Shown one piece after another: positions 16,303-25,760 of a stretch of 33,126 bases of DNA (positions are counted from its first letter, which is position 1; each line of letters begins with the position of its first letter). Under the pieces are notes generated by a model. That model did not search any database. It was given only the letters and a program-made list of their open reading frames with translations, and was not told the origin of the DNA. The translations under genes were made by a program, and so were the position numbers. The DNA comes from Denitrovibrio sp. (GTDB lineage Bacteria; Chrysiogenota; Deferribacteres; Deferribacterales; Geovibrionaceae): the NCBI GenBank assembly GCA_002869145.1, contig PKTM01000027.1, positions 60,334 to 93,459 of the forward strand. The letters run 5' to 3'.

Positions 16303-19119
16303 ATGCCACCGGGCAAACACAGCCGACTCAATTTTAGAATATTTAAGAGAATTATCTATATTCTTATCGCTTTACTGACAATATCCTTATGTCTATTTCT
16401 CTATTCCTGTTCTGGCGATGATAAAAAAGAAAAACTTGATGAAAATCTTACACAGTCTGCGCCAGTTGTTTCACCTATGCTGGCAGCCAGTGCAGACATT
16501 ACTAAAGGTAACGAATTCTTTCTTAAAGGTCAGTTTGAAAGCGCAATCCAATTTTATAAAGAAGGCATAGCAAACAATAGATCTGTTGCTTTTTATAACA
16601 TGGGAGTCAGTTACTATCTGATGGGTGACCTGGCCAAGAGTGAAGAGGCTTTCAGAAACTCTGTAGCAGAAGACCCTACTTTCCGTGAGGCTTACATGAA
16701 TCTGGCTGTGGTTCTCATACAGACTGACAAACTTGGTGAAGCTGAGCAGTATGTTGACAGGCTTCTGGAAGCAGAAAATTCAGCAAAACTTCTGGTTAAT
16801 ATGGCTAACATTCATCTGAAAAGAGGAGAGACTGCAAAAGCCTCTCAATATTTTAATCAGTCTATCAATCAGGATGACAGCTCTAAATACGTACTTTCAA
16901 ACTATGCATATTTCCTGATGACAGTGGGCGAATTCCAGAAAGGGATAGCTATTATAGAAGGGCTTAAGTACAAAGACTATACGGATTATTTTAACCTTGC
17001 AAAGGCCTACCTTGGGGTAGGGCTGAACAAAGCTGCTCTTGATTCTGTGCTGAAAGCGCTGAACCTTTCGATAACAGAAGATGCTCACTCTTTAGCAGCA
17101 GAAAGCTACCACGCTTTAGGTGACTATTTTAACGAGATAAAACAGTTAATCTACCTTATATCCACAAACCCTGATAAAGATTATATATTTAGACTTTCAC
17201 ACGCATACTATCTGAATGGTAAAATGCAGCAGGCTGAGAGCGAGATCAAAGAACTTATATCAAAATATCCAGAAATCCCAAAATATTACAGACTTTACTA
17301 TGAAGTTCTTATTGCACTTGGTTTCATAAGAGAAGCAGGCGATATGGCAACAGCCGCTTATAAGCAGTTTGGCTCTGACAGCACTCTTTATACAGTTTTA
17401 AAACACAAAATTATATATCACGAAGAGTTTGATGACATAAAGAAACTAGTGCTTGAGGACAGGTCATCACCGTACCTTGATCTGGCAAAAACAGCTTATT
17501 ATATTTCTCAGGACGAAATGCTGAATGCAAGAGAGCATATACTGAAAGTACCCGCAGATACTGATAACGATTACTATGTTTTCCGTTCATACATACTACT
17601 GCGTTACGGCAAATATGAAAATGCTTTAGCTTTTGCAAAGGGTATAGACAAGATACGCCCGGAAAGTTTCTGGTACAAGATGGCAGCTTATTACAATACC
17701 GCTGATATAAGAGGCGTCCAGTCGCTGCTTGCTGAACAGGTGGCTAGAAAAGCTGTATACCGTAAAACTACAAAGGTCTCCTTTCATCTAAAACCAATGC
17801 TGGATGACATACACTTCTCGTATCGTTTTGATGGAAATTTTGAGGACATTCTTACCACAATACTTTATCCCCTTTTTATGGATCCGGACGATATGATGGA
17901 TTTTGTGGCGCTTGGTTATAAGATGCTTAGGGAGAATGAGAAGGCTGTTGCTCTCGAAGAATTACAGCGTTCAGTGGAATATTCCGAAGGGATAAAAAAG
18001 AATAACGAAGGGGTAGCTCTTCTCTTACAGTATAAATTCGACCAAGCTTATGTGCTTTTCAAAGAAGCAAATGCGCTTTTGGGCAACAACCCTTACGCTC
18101 TTTACAATATGGGGCTTGCCAAGCTGAATCTGGGCGATATAAATGCCGCCGCCAGAAATTTTGATACTGCTATACTTCAAAATAATTTTCATTTTCCTGC
18201 TTATCTAGGGATGGCTATTTGTTATAAAGAGATGGGAAAGATGCACAAGGCTCTGGATTATTACAACCTTGTCAGAGACAGGGTTCAGCTAGTACTGGCG
18301 GAAGGTCGTGATCTGCCGGAACCTATACTTTATGCAGGTTTTCTGGCCGAGATGGGATTCAAAGGTTACAATAGAGTTATAGAAACCATTGGTAATAATA
18401 AAGATGATAATTCTTTCCTAACAGCTATGTTTTCCATAGCGCAATACCTTAAAGGTGAAGGTTTCCTCTCTTTAGAGCCTCTCAGGGAGCCGAATACTAT
18501 TTTTAGAGGTAAGGCCTTGCGCGACCTTTTAGGTACAATAGACGGTGAGATAGTCTCCTTTGATGAATCGATGAAAAATGACAGACTCTACAGGTTTATG
18601 AAGGCTTACACTCTTTTAAAAGAGGGAGTTGGTGTGCCAAAAATTGATCCTTCTGAGTACCCGGGCGACACAATGGTACTGAAAGAGTTGGTCTATTACA
18701 GTATTTTGATGAACGAGAGAGAAAATGCCCTGAGTTACCTTCAGCAGCTTAGTGAGATTACAATACGCTCAACAGAGCTATATAAAGCGTCCATGTATTA
18801 CTTTATGTGGGTGGAGGACTTTGTGAACGCGGAGGCGTCATACACCTCCCTTGATCAGCTTAAATACACTGATCCATATGTTGAGTATTATAAGATGCTT
18901 TATTTTGTGTTAAATTATAATAATAAACGTTTGATTGACACAGTTAAGAACTTTATGAAAGAATACCCTGATGACATCAGGGGTAAAGCCATAAGGGTGT
19001 TATACTCCATAAAAGAGGAGGATTTTGAAATAGCACTGAACAGCCTGAATGATCTTGCAAAAGAGAGGGGGAACTTTCTCGAAAATATGCCTCTGGAGTT
19101 AAGTATAGATGGTTTATAA
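16303..19119 (+). CDS. Large TPR-repeat membrane-anchored or lipoprotein
   Basis: The 938-residue protein starts with a basic stretch and one hydrophobic helix (about residues 16-36) ending LYSC-SGDD. The cysteine looks like a lipobox, though Tyr at -2 is unusual, so a plain membrane anchor is possible. The rest is helical with many tetratricopeptide repeats, clearest at residues 67-150 (GNEFFLKGQFESAIQFYKEG, FYNMGVSYYLMGDLAKSEEAF) and again near 570-665 (YALYNMGLAKLNLGDINAAARNF). No catalytic domain is seen. It is probably a scaffold facing the periplasm. The ribosome site GGAGG is about 11 bases from the ATG. Its 3' end overlaps the next gene by 11 bases. Confidence 0.85.
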   Translation: MPPGKHSRLNFRIFKRIIYILIALLTISLCLFLYSCSGDDKKEKLDENLTQSAPVVSPMLAASADITKGNEFFLKGQFESAIQFYKEGIANNRSVAFYNMGVSYYLMGDLAKSEEAFRNSVAEDPTFREAYMNLAVVLIQTDKLGEAEQYVDRLLEAENSAKLLVNMANIHLKRGETAKASQYFNQSINQDDSSKYVLSNYAYFLMTVGEFQKGIAIIEGLKYKDYTDYFNLAKAYLGVGLNKAALDSVLKALNLSITEDAHSLAAESYHALGDYFNEIKQLIYLISTNPDKDYIFRLSHAYYLNGKMQQAESEIKELISKYPEIPKYYRLYYEVLIALGFIREAGDMATAAYKQFGSDSTLYTVLKHKIIYHEEFDDIKKLVLEDRSSPYLDLAKTAYYISQDEMLNAREHILKVPADTDNDYYVFRSYILLRYGKYENALAFAKGIDKIRPESFWYKMAAYYNTADIRGVQSLLAEQVARKAVYRKTTKVSFHLKPMLDDIHFSYRFDGNFEDILTTILYPLFMDPDDMMDFVALGYKMLRENEKAVALEELQRSVEYSEGIKKNNEGVALLLQYKFDQAYVLFKEANALLGNNPYALYNMGLAKLNLGDINAAARNFDTAILQNNFHFPAYLGMAICYKEMGKMHKALDYYNLVRDRVQLVLAEGRDLPEPILYAGFLAEMGFKGYNRVIETIGNNKDDNSFLTAMFSIAQYLKGEGFLSLEPLREPNTIFRGKALRDLLGTIDGEIVSFDESMKNDRLYRFMKAYTLLKEGVGVPKIDPSEYPGDTMVLKELVYYSILMNERENALSYLQQLSEITIRSTELYKASMYYFMWVEDFVNAEASYTSLDQLKYTDPYVEYYKMLYFVLNYNNKRLIDTVKNFMKEYPDDIRGKAIRVLYSIKEEDFEIALNSLNDLAKERGNFLENMPLELSIDGL

Positions 19120-19621
19120 AGTTGACAGGCGGCTAGTGCTGCTCACAGTTATACTTCTTATAGCATCACTGTTTTTCACAGTGTCCGTATATTTTTCCAA
19201 TATTGGTCGCGGCGGTCTTATTGTATGTTTTATAGTAGTTGTTTTTATACTTTACAACCTACTGGTACTAATATCGAAAAAGATTGAGGTGAAAGGTACT
19301 GAGATATGTCAGACAACCCTGTACGGTAAAAAAACGGTGGACATATCAAAGATAGAAGATATTGGTGTTGTGAAGTTGCGTTGGAGGGTGCTGCTGATTA
19401 TTTCAGATCCGCATAAGTTTGTTTTCATCTCTTCTTTTTATGAGGATTTCGAAGGTTTTGTGCAGTATCTTAAAGACAATCTGACAGGTTATCTTGAATC
19501 TTTGCTGAAACCTGTGTCTGACAAGGTGATAAGGAAGAAACGAAAGTTTTTAATAACTGTTGTTATTGGACTGACAATTTTCTTTATTGGTTCAGGTGTT
19601 TATAATATCCTGTACCGCTGA
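19109..19621 (+). CDS. Small membrane protein with PH-like middle domain, unknown function
   Basis: The 170-residue protein has two adjacent N-terminal membrane helices (about residues 8-30 and 35-54) and one near the C-terminus (about 146-166). Between them is a beta-rich segment (KIEVKGTEICQTTLYGKKTVDISKIEDIGVVKLRWRVLLIISDPHKFVFISSFYEDFEGFVQYL) like bacterial PH-like domains. No known family is recognised with certainty. It starts inside the TPR gene, suggesting a functional pair. Its last 30 bases overlap the convergent rsmI gene. Confidence 0.75.
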   Translation: MVYKVDRRLVLLTVILLIASLFFTVSVYFSNIGRGGLIVCFIVVVFILYNLLVLISKKIEVKGTEICQTTLYGKKTVDISKIEDIGVVKLRWRVLLIISDPHKFVFISSFYEDFEGFVQYLKDNLTGYLESLLKPVSDKVIRKKRKFLITVVIGLTIFFIGSGVYNILYR

Positions 19622-20410
19622 ATAAGCTTCGTTCCTTTTGTAGCCCAGCGCTTTTAATATTTTTACAGTCTCTTTGCCGTCATACCCGAAGCTGATAAGC
19701 TTTCCTGCAGTATCACAGCAGTCAGAAGGGTTTTCATCTTTTATATGTCTGTTGTTTACCGCCAAAACAAACTCACCTTTTAGAGTGATCTGCTCTACGT
19801 CTTCGGGAGTATTTATAAAATAGCTTGTCTCAAACATCTTTGTGATTTCTCTGGCACAAAAAACCGGAGCAGGAAAGATGTCTAACAGTATTTTTATGGT
19901 TTCTTTTACCCGGTGAGGAGATTCGTAAAAAGCAATTACAGTGTTATAAGATTTAAGGGATTCTGCTGTTTTTATTCTTTCTTGTTTTTTGTGAGGGAGA
20001 AATCCATGAAAATAGAAATTTTCCACAGGAAAACCAGACATAAGCAGCGCAGGGGTGAATGCAACGGCTCCAGGAAGCGCCTGAAAGCCTATACTTTCTC
20101 TCACAAGGGCAGCCGTAAGGGTGTTGCCGGGATCGCTTATGCATGGTGTACCAGCTTCTGATATAATACAAATATTCTTACCTTCGTTAACAGCGCTTAT
20201 AACTTTCGCTGTGGCAGAAGATTCGTTGTCTTTGTGGTATGATTCCACCGGCTTTTTTATATCCAGTGCATTTAGAAGTGATTTTGCAGTGCGGGTGTCT
20301 TCAGCAAATATGACATCGGAAAGACCTAATGTTTCAAGAGCTCTTTTAGTGATGTCTCCTAGGTTGCCTATAGGTGTTGGAACAAAAGATACCTGTGGAA
20401 TTTTAGTCAT
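19592..20410 (-). CDS. rsmI: 16S rRNA (cytidine1402-2'-O)-methyltransferase RsmI
   Basis: The 272-residue protein has the RsmI signatures. VPTPIGNLGDITKRALETL is at the N-terminus, FAEDTRTAKSLL follows, and ISEAGTPCISDPGNTL forms the S-adenosylmethionine site. FHGFLPHKKQERI and VIAFYESPHRVKETI follow. It methylates the 2'-OH of C1402 in the ribosomal decoding centre. It ends the long minus-strand operon, starts within the DUF2914 gene (8-base overlap), and overlaps the convergent membrane protein gene by 30 bases, so no separate terminator region exists. Confidence 0.96.
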   Translation of the reverse strand: MTKIPQVSFVPTPIGNLGDITKRALETLGLSDVIFAEDTRTAKSLLNALDIKKPVESYHKDNESSATAKVISAVNEGKNICIISEAGTPCISDPGNTLTAALVRESIGFQALPGAVAFTPALLMSGFPVENFYFHGFLPHKKQERIKTAESLKSYNTVIAFYESPHRVKETIKILLDIFPAPVFCAREITKMFETSYFINTPEDVEQITLKGEFVLAVNNRHIKDENPSDCCDTAGKLISFGYDGKETVKILKALGYKRNEAYSAVQDIINT

Positions 20411-20786
20411 GTATTTTGAAGTCTATTGAGTCTATCAACTCGCCGTTTTCAGAATAGACTTCAACCTTCCAGTTGCCTGTCCACTCTTCTAAAATAGCCT
20501 TAGAGCTGTAGGTTCTCCATTTCGGTGACTTTACGGGCAGTTTTATCTCAGCTTCGATATTTTTATCATGAATCCAAATATGTGTGACTTCAGTAGGGTA
20601 TTTGTCAGTCTCTATCTCTGTGAAGCAAAACACTCTTCCTACAGAACTTTTAAACTCTGTGGCTGATCCCACAGGTTCTCTGTTTTGCATATCAGTAGTT
20701 GTAACGATTCTGCTGACCGACGTCTCCGCAAATACATTTACAAATATTATCAGGTTTGCGAAAACGGTTAATAAAAGCAGTCTCAT
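20403..20786 (-). CDS. Exported DUF2914 domain protein
   Basis: The 127-residue protein has a signal peptide (about residues 1-20, ending VFAET). It is followed by a compact beta-rich domain with TTDMQNREPVGS, VFCFTEIETDKYPTEVTHIWIHDKNIEAEIKLPV and SPKWRTYSSKAILEEWTGNWKVEVYSENGELI. These match the DUF2914 pattern of conserved tryptophans and the HxW and WRTxSSK motifs. Function is not known; the domain is found in secreted or membrane proteins. GGAGGG precedes the ATG. It sits between trxB and rsmI in the operon. Confidence 0.85.
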   Translation of the reverse strand: MRLLLLTVFANLIIFVNVFAETSVSRIVTTTDMQNREPVGSATEFKSSVGRVFCFTEIETDKYPTEVTHIWIHDKNIEAEIKLPVKSPKWRTYSSKAILEEWTGNWKVEVYSENGELIDSIDFKIHD

Positions 20787-20806
20787 TATTCCCTCCGGAA
20801 AATATA

Positions 20807-21766
20807 TTAGCTGAAATTCTCGTTGATGTATTTTTCACAAGACTTTGCAGCAACAGTGCCATCACTGACTGCTGTTGTGATCTGTCTGAACTCTTTTGTT
20901 CTGACATCACCTGCGACATATATTCCAGGTGTTGAGGTTTGTGTAGATTCATCTGCAATGATAAATCCCCACTCGTCCCTATCCACAAGATCTTTCACAA
21001 GCTCTGTGTTTGCAGTCTGTCCTATAAAAATAAAAAGTCCGTCAACTTTCAGCTCGCTGGTTTCACCTGTTTTAACGTTTTTTACTGTTAAACATTCAAC
21101 TTTTGTATCACCATTAATAGATTCTACCACAGAATCTAAAATAAACGCCATCTTTTCATTATTTTCTGCTCTTTCTATAGCAATCTTTGATGCACGCAAT
21201 TTGTCACGTCTGTGAATCACGTGTACTTTACTTGCAAACTTTGTGAGATAGAGCCCTTCTTCTATGGCTGATTCGCCCCCACCAACTACTGCGACCTCAC
21301 GGTCTTTGTAAAAAGAGCCGTCGCAAGTGGCGCAGAATGAAACACCACGGCCGTAGAATTTGTTTTCACCCGGTACTTCAAGTTTTTTTGGTTCACAACC
21401 AAAGCCTACTATCACAGCTTTACACTTAACAGGTTTTTCTCTGTTTTCAATGTATACAAGTTTATAGTTACCTTCAATTTCTATCTTTGTGCAGTTTCCG
21501 CTTCTTATAAGCGCATCAAATTTAACAGCATGCTGGTAAATCTTTTCAGAAAGATCAGCTCCCATTATGCCGTCGGCAAACCCGGGATAGTTTTCTACCC
21601 ACTCTGTAATGGCGACAAAACCACCGGGGAATTGTTTTTCAAGTACCAGCACATTCTGTTTATCTCGCGCAGCATACATTGCAGCTGTAAGCCCTGAAGG
21701 TCCGGCTCCCAGTATGACTATATCGTATTCGTCTTTAATGTCTTGTACGTTGAAAAAATCCTGCAT
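20807..21766 (-). CDS. trxB: Thioredoxin reductase
   Basis: The 319-residue flavoprotein has an N-terminal FAD-binding motif (GAGPSGLTAAMYAA, about residues 20-33) and the active-site pair SFCATCDG (Cys145, Cys148). The NADPH-binding motif is GGGESAIEEGLYL and the C-terminal FAD motif is GIYVAGDVR. It reduces thioredoxin with NADPH. AGGAGA precedes the start. It lies in an operon between a cysteine-free thioredoxin-fold gene and DUF2914. The position after the active site and overall length are normal. Confidence 0.96.
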   Translation of the reverse strand: MQDFFNVQDIKDEYDIVILGAGPSGLTAAMYAARDKQNVLVLEKQFPGGFVAITEWVENYPGFADGIMGADLSEKIYQHAVKFDALIRSGNCTKIEIEGNYKLVYIENREKPVKCKAVIVGFGCEPKKLEVPGENKFYGRGVSFCATCDGSFYKDREVAVVGGGESAIEEGLYLTKFASKVHVIHRRDKLRASKIAIERAENNEKMAFILDSVVESINGDTKVECLTVKNVKTGETSELKVDGLFIFIGQTANTELVKDLVDRDEWGFIIADESTQTSTPGIYVAGDVRTKEFRQITTAVSDGTVAAKSCEKYINENFS

Positions 21767-21767
21767 C

Positions 21768-22304
21768 TTATCTCCTGTTTAAAATTGAATCTATTGTGTT
21801 TATAGATGGTATTTTTGATTCATATGCTATTGTATGTGTTCCGTCTATAAGGAAAAAGTGAGGCCAGCTTGACAATCCATACTTCTCCTTTGCATTTTTA
21901 ATATTACCTAAATAGACAGTATTTTCAAGAATTTTATACTTTTTTAACCGTAATTTCTTTTTAACAGCTTCCGGAGTTTGATCTGTATCCAGAAGAACCA
22001 CCAGTCCCGAAACTCCCCGCTGTTCCAACAGTTTCAATCTGGGCATTCTGCGCAGTATCTGGTCAGGGTACACAGAGCTGGAAAGAAACGTCTTGGTGTT
22101 TAGAAAGACTAGCATAACAGGTATGCTGAAATCATATAACTGAAAATCCTGACCATCCAGCGTTTCTAACTGAAGATTTGGCGCAGGAAGACCAGCCGGA
22201 ATGGCATTAACATTGGCTCTATATTTGAAAAGGATATGAAACGACAGACCAACTAAGATAAAAACTAAAAGATTTTTGCCGCTAAAGAATTTTCTTAATT
22301 TCAT
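21768..22304 (-). CDS. Membrane-anchored thioredoxin-fold protein without cysteines
   Basis: The 178-residue protein has one N-terminal membrane helix (about residues 12-26) and then a TlpA/AhpC-like fold: LPAPNLQLETLDGQDFQLYDF, PVMLVFLNTKTFLSSSVYP, then YGLSSWPHFFLIDGTHTIAY. The last block matches the cis-proline loop of TlpA-like proteins. The usual CxxC is absent and the whole protein has no cysteine, so it cannot be a thiol oxidoreductase. A structural or chaperone role is possible. It overlaps nadC by four bases (ATGA) and ends 2 bases before trxB. Confidence 0.78.
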   Translation of the reverse strand: MKLRKFFSGKNLLVFILVGLSFHILFKYRANVNAIPAGLPAPNLQLETLDGQDFQLYDFSIPVMLVFLNTKTFLSSSVYPDQILRRMPRLKLLEQRGVSGLVVLLDTDQTPEAVKKKLRLKKYKILENTVYLGNIKNAKEKYGLSSWPHFFLIDGTHTIAYESKIPSINTIDSILNRR

Positions 22305-23128
22305 CCTTTTTGAATTTTAAGGCTTATATCTACACTTGTTGCGTGGTGTGTAAGGGCTCCCACAGAGATATAATCTATGTCAAGCTCTCGGTAGTCTTTA
22401 AGGTTTTCCAGCCTTATTCCTCCGGATATTTCTATCTTTGCCCTTTTGTTTATAATTTCTATAGCCTTCTGGATATCATTTATTTTGAAGTTGTCCAGCA
22501 TTATGATGTCAGCTCCTGCATCGGCTGCCTGAGCTGCTTCAATGTGGTCGCGAACTTCTACTTCCACCTTAACAGTGCTTGGTATGTTTCGTTTAACGGT
22601 GGCAACAGCCTCATGTATTCCGCCTGCTGCATCTACGTGGTTATCTTTAAGCATTACACCATCAAAAAGACCAATGCGGTGGTTGTGCCCACCACCTGTG
22701 AGTACGGCATATTTTTCTGCTACCCGCCAGCCTGGTGTTGTTTTTCTGGTATCCAAAAGCTTAATATTAGTACCTTCAAGCTCTTTTACATACCTTGATG
22801 TGTTTGTGGCTATGCCGCAGAGTCTTTGAAGGAAATTAAGGGAAGTTCTTTCGCCGGTCAGTATGGAATATATTGGTCCTTCTACCTGTCCGAAGTATTC
22901 GCCTTTTTTAATAAGTGTTCCGTCTTCCTGATAAAAGGTGACATGGATATTTTCATCCAGCTCCTTGAAAACAAGTCCCGCCGAAATGGTCCCGCAGAGG
23001 ATAAAATCTTCTTTAGCCAGGTATCTGAAAATACCTTTTTTGTTTTCCGCCCTGAAAGCTTTTGCGGTAAGGTCACCCGTACCTATGTCTTCGTCAAGGG
23101 CAAGATGAATTAGTCTTTCTCTCAGCAT
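22301..23128 (-). CDS. nadC: Nicotinate-nucleotide diphosphorylase (quinolinate phosphoribosyltransferase)
   Basis: The 275-residue protein shows NadC signatures. DEDIGTGDLTA is near the N-terminus, GERTSLNFLQRLCGIAT follows, and LLDTRKTTPGWRVAEKYAVLTGGGHNHRIGLFDGVMLKDNH contains the substrate-binding residues. VEVEVRDHIEAAQAADAGADIIMLDNF and the ISGGIRLENL end strand come after. It converts quinolinate and PRPP to nicotinate mononucleotide in NAD synthesis. Its start overlaps valS by 7 bases. nadA and nadB are not in this window. Confidence 0.97.
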   Translation of the reverse strand: MLRERLIHLALDEDIGTGDLTAKAFRAENKKGIFRYLAKEDFILCGTISAGLVFKELDENIHVTFYQEDGTLIKKGEYFGQVEGPIYSILTGERTSLNFLQRLCGIATNTSRYVKELEGTNIKLLDTRKTTPGWRVAEKYAVLTGGGHNHRIGLFDGVMLKDNHVDAAGGIHEAVATVKRNIPSTVKVEVEVRDHIEAAQAADAGADIIMLDNFKINDIQKAIEIINKRAKIEISGGIRLENLKDYRELDIDYISVGALTHHATSVDISLKIQKG

Positions 23129-25743
23129 AATCCTGACAGCCTCTCTATAGTTTCTTTTACTTTATCAAGCTTTTCATTTATATCTGCAAACTTTGCTTTA
23201 TCCTTTTCGATAATCTCTGGTTTGGCGTTTGCCAGATATTTTTCATTTTTTAATTTACCGCCAAAAATACTGAAGTCTTTTTCAAGTTTTTTCAGCTCTT
23301 TGTTAAGTTTAGCAATCTCAGCTTCGAAGTCAACAAGCCCTTCCAGAGGTACAAAAACCTCAAAATTTGTGGATATGTTTGATGCTGCTTTATCCACGTT
23401 TTCTGTTATTATTTCCAGCTTTTCAAGTCTTGCAATGTTCATTATCAGTGCAGAGTTCTTTGTAAAGCTCTCTTTAACGTTCGTTTTTTCTGTTTTCACA
23501 AAAGCTGTGAGCTCTTTGGAAGGCGCAATATTGTATTCGCCCCGGATATTTCTTATAAGGCTTATAAGCTCTATAACATCATCCATCTCAGCTTTCTCAG
23601 TGCCGAATGTGCAGTCAAATTCTTTCCATTCAGCGCTCATGATAGACTCTTTGTCTGTCACTAGCTTATATATGTATTCTGTTACAAAAGGCATGAAAGG
23701 ATGCAGCAGTACAAGAGAGTTCTCCAGAACGTAAGATGCCACCGCCAGAGCTTTGTCTTTCCGGTTTTCGTCATATATTCTCGGTTTGATCAGCTCTATG
23801 TACCAGTCGCAGAATTTATGCCAGAAGAACTGATATATGGCTCCAGCTGCTTCGTTGAAATCGTAATTTCTTGTTGCTCGAGCTACTTTTTGCTCTGCCT
23901 CTTTCAGGTTTTCCAGAATCCATTTATCTTCAATTTCCAGTCCGTCGTAGTTGTCCAGTTTTTGACCATCATAACTGGTAAGTATGAAACGTGATGCGTT
24001 CCATATTTTGTTTACAAAGTTACGGTAGCCGTCAATACGTGCTTCATCTAGTTTTATGTCACGGCCTTGTGCTGCAAAAGCAGCCAGAGTGAAGCGGAAA
24101 GCATCTGCTCCGTATTTATCTATCATAGTAAGCGGATCAATGACATTTCCTTTAGATTTGCTCATCTTCTGACCGTCTTTGTCACGGATGAGAGCATGGA
24201 GATACACTTCTTTAAAAGGTTCTACTCCGTCCTGAAATTTCAGCCCGAACATCATCATTCTGGCAACCCAGAAAAATAGAATATCAAAACCTGTGATAAG
24301 ACATGATGTAGGATAGAATTTTTTCAGTGTGGCAGTCTCTTCAGGCCAGCCCTGAGTGGAGAAAGGCCAAAGACCGGATGAGAACCAGGTGTCCAGTACA
24401 TCGGTCTCCTGTTCTATGTTTTTACTGCCGCAAGCACTGCAGCATTCAGGGTCTTCCAACTCTACTGTTATGTGTCCGCATTCGCAGTACCAAGCAGGGA
24501 TACGGTGTCCCCACCATATCTGACGGCTTATGCACCAGTCGCGGATGTCATTCATCCAGTTGTAGTATGTTTTGTGCCATGTTTCAGGGAGCAGTTTTAT
24601 CTGTCCTGTTTCAACAGCTTTTACAGCTTCGTCAGCTAGGGGTCTGATTTTTATAAACCACTGGTCGCTCAACATAGGTTCGATGGAAGTCTTGCACCTG
24701 TAGCAGTGGCCCACCTGATGTTTTACTTCACGCTTCTCTTTGAAAAGCCCCTGCTCGTTAAGCTTGGCTATTATCTGTTTTCTAGCTTCGAATCTGTCCA
24801 ACCCTTCGAACTCACCGCCGTTTTCGTTTATCTTTCCATCGTCATCCATTACGCTTATAAAAGAAAGATCGTGTTTATGACCTAGCAGAAAGTCGTTTGG
24901 GTCGTGGGCAGGTGTTACTTTCAAACAGCCTACACCCATCTCCATATCTACATATTCGTCACCAACCACAGGGATCTCCCTGTTCAACAGAGGCAGTATT
25001 ACAGTTTTACCTATAAGGTGCTTATACCTTTCATCATCCGGATGTACTGCAACAGCAGTATCACCAAGCATGGTTTCCGGTCTTGTTGTGGCTACTTCAA
25101 ATTTGTAGTCGGAATCCTTCACAGGATAAAACAGATGGTAGAAAGCACCGTCGATCTCTTCGTGCTCTACTTCCAGATCAGAAAGTGCGGTATGGCATCT
25201 AGGACACCAGTTCACCAGATAATTTTTAGAACGATAAATAAGTCCCTCTTTATAAAGGGATACAAAAACCTCTCTAACAGCCTTGCTAAGTCCTTCGTCC
25301 ATGGTGAAGCGTTCACGTTCCCAGTCACACGCGCAACCGAGTCGTTTTAGCTGATTTATTATGGTTCCGCCTGACTCCTCTTTCCATTCCCACACTCTTT
25401 CTATGAATTTTTCACGTCCCAGCTCGTGTCTGCTGGTTCCCTGCGAGGCCAAGAGTTTTTCAACCACGTTCTGAGTGGCTATACCTGCGTGGTCTGTGCC
25501 CGGCATCCACATAGTTTCATATCCTTTTAGTTTATGAAAACGTATCATGATGTCCTGCAGTGTGTTGTTAAGTGCGTGCCCCATATGCAGCGAACCTGTT
25601 ACATTGGGCGGCGGAATCACTATGGAGTAGGGTGGCTTGCTGCTTGTTTCATCTGCGTGGAAGTAATTTTTATCAAGCCAGTCGTTGTATATGTCTGTCT
25701 CGAAACTTGAAGGGTCTATTCGGGTCGGGTATTCTTTCTGCAT
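23122..25743 (-). CDS. valS: Valyl-tRNA synthetase
   Basis: The 873-residue class I enzyme has PPPNVTGSLHMGHALNNTLQD (HIGH motif) near residue 45 and KMSKSKGNVIDP (KMSKS motif) near 520. The editing domain lies between them (TTRPETMLGDTAVAVHPDD). Several cysteine pairs (CPRC, CYRC, CxC...CSAC) could bind zinc. The C-terminus is the coiled coil typical of bacterial ValS (LVDFEAEIAKLNKELKKLEKDF). It charges tRNA-Val. Length is normal. It is the largest gene of the operon. Confidence 0.98.
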   Translation of the reverse strand: MQKEYPTRIDPSSFETDIYNDWLDKNYFHADETSSKPPYSIVIPPPNVTGSLHMGHALNNTLQDIMIRFHKLKGYETMWMPGTDHAGIATQNVVEKLLASQGTSRHELGREKFIERVWEWKEESGGTIINQLKRLGCACDWERERFTMDEGLSKAVREVFVSLYKEGLIYRSKNYLVNWCPRCHTALSDLEVEHEEIDGAFYHLFYPVKDSDYKFEVATTRPETMLGDTAVAVHPDDERYKHLIGKTVILPLLNREIPVVGDEYVDMEMGVGCLKVTPAHDPNDFLLGHKHDLSFISVMDDDGKINENGGEFEGLDRFEARKQIIAKLNEQGLFKEKREVKHQVGHCYRCKTSIEPMLSDQWFIKIRPLADEAVKAVETGQIKLLPETWHKTYYNWMNDIRDWCISRQIWWGHRIPAWYCECGHITVELEDPECCSACGSKNIEQETDVLDTWFSSGLWPFSTQGWPEETATLKKFYPTSCLITGFDILFFWVARMMMFGLKFQDGVEPFKEVYLHALIRDKDGQKMSKSKGNVIDPLTMIDKYGADAFRFTLAAFAAQGRDIKLDEARIDGYRNFVNKIWNASRFILTSYDGQKLDNYDGLEIEDKWILENLKEAEQKVARATRNYDFNEAAGAIYQFFWHKFCDWYIELIKPRIYDENRKDKALAVASYVLENSLVLLHPFMPFVTEYIYKLVTDKESIMSAEWKEFDCTFGTEKAEMDDVIELISLIRNIRGEYNIAPSKELTAFVKTEKTNVKESFTKNSALIMNIARLEKLEIITENVDKAASNISTNFEVFVPLEGLVDFEAEIAKLNKELKKLEKDFSIFGGKLKNEKYLANAKPEIIEKDKAKFADINEKLDKVKETIERLSGLC

Positions 25744-25760
25744 TTTATTATATTGCTCCG

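Noticed and set aside
16280-16330. c-di-GMP riboswitch, suggested by GGGCAAAC at 16311-16318
   Set aside because: This lies in the coding region and the other conserved parts of the GEMM-I motif, such as GACGCAAAGC, are missing.
20845-20865. Sigma-54-like sequence TGGCAC-N5-CTGC on the minus strand
   Set aside because: It lies inside trxB, the -12 element is imperfect, and the genes downstream are already in a tight operon.
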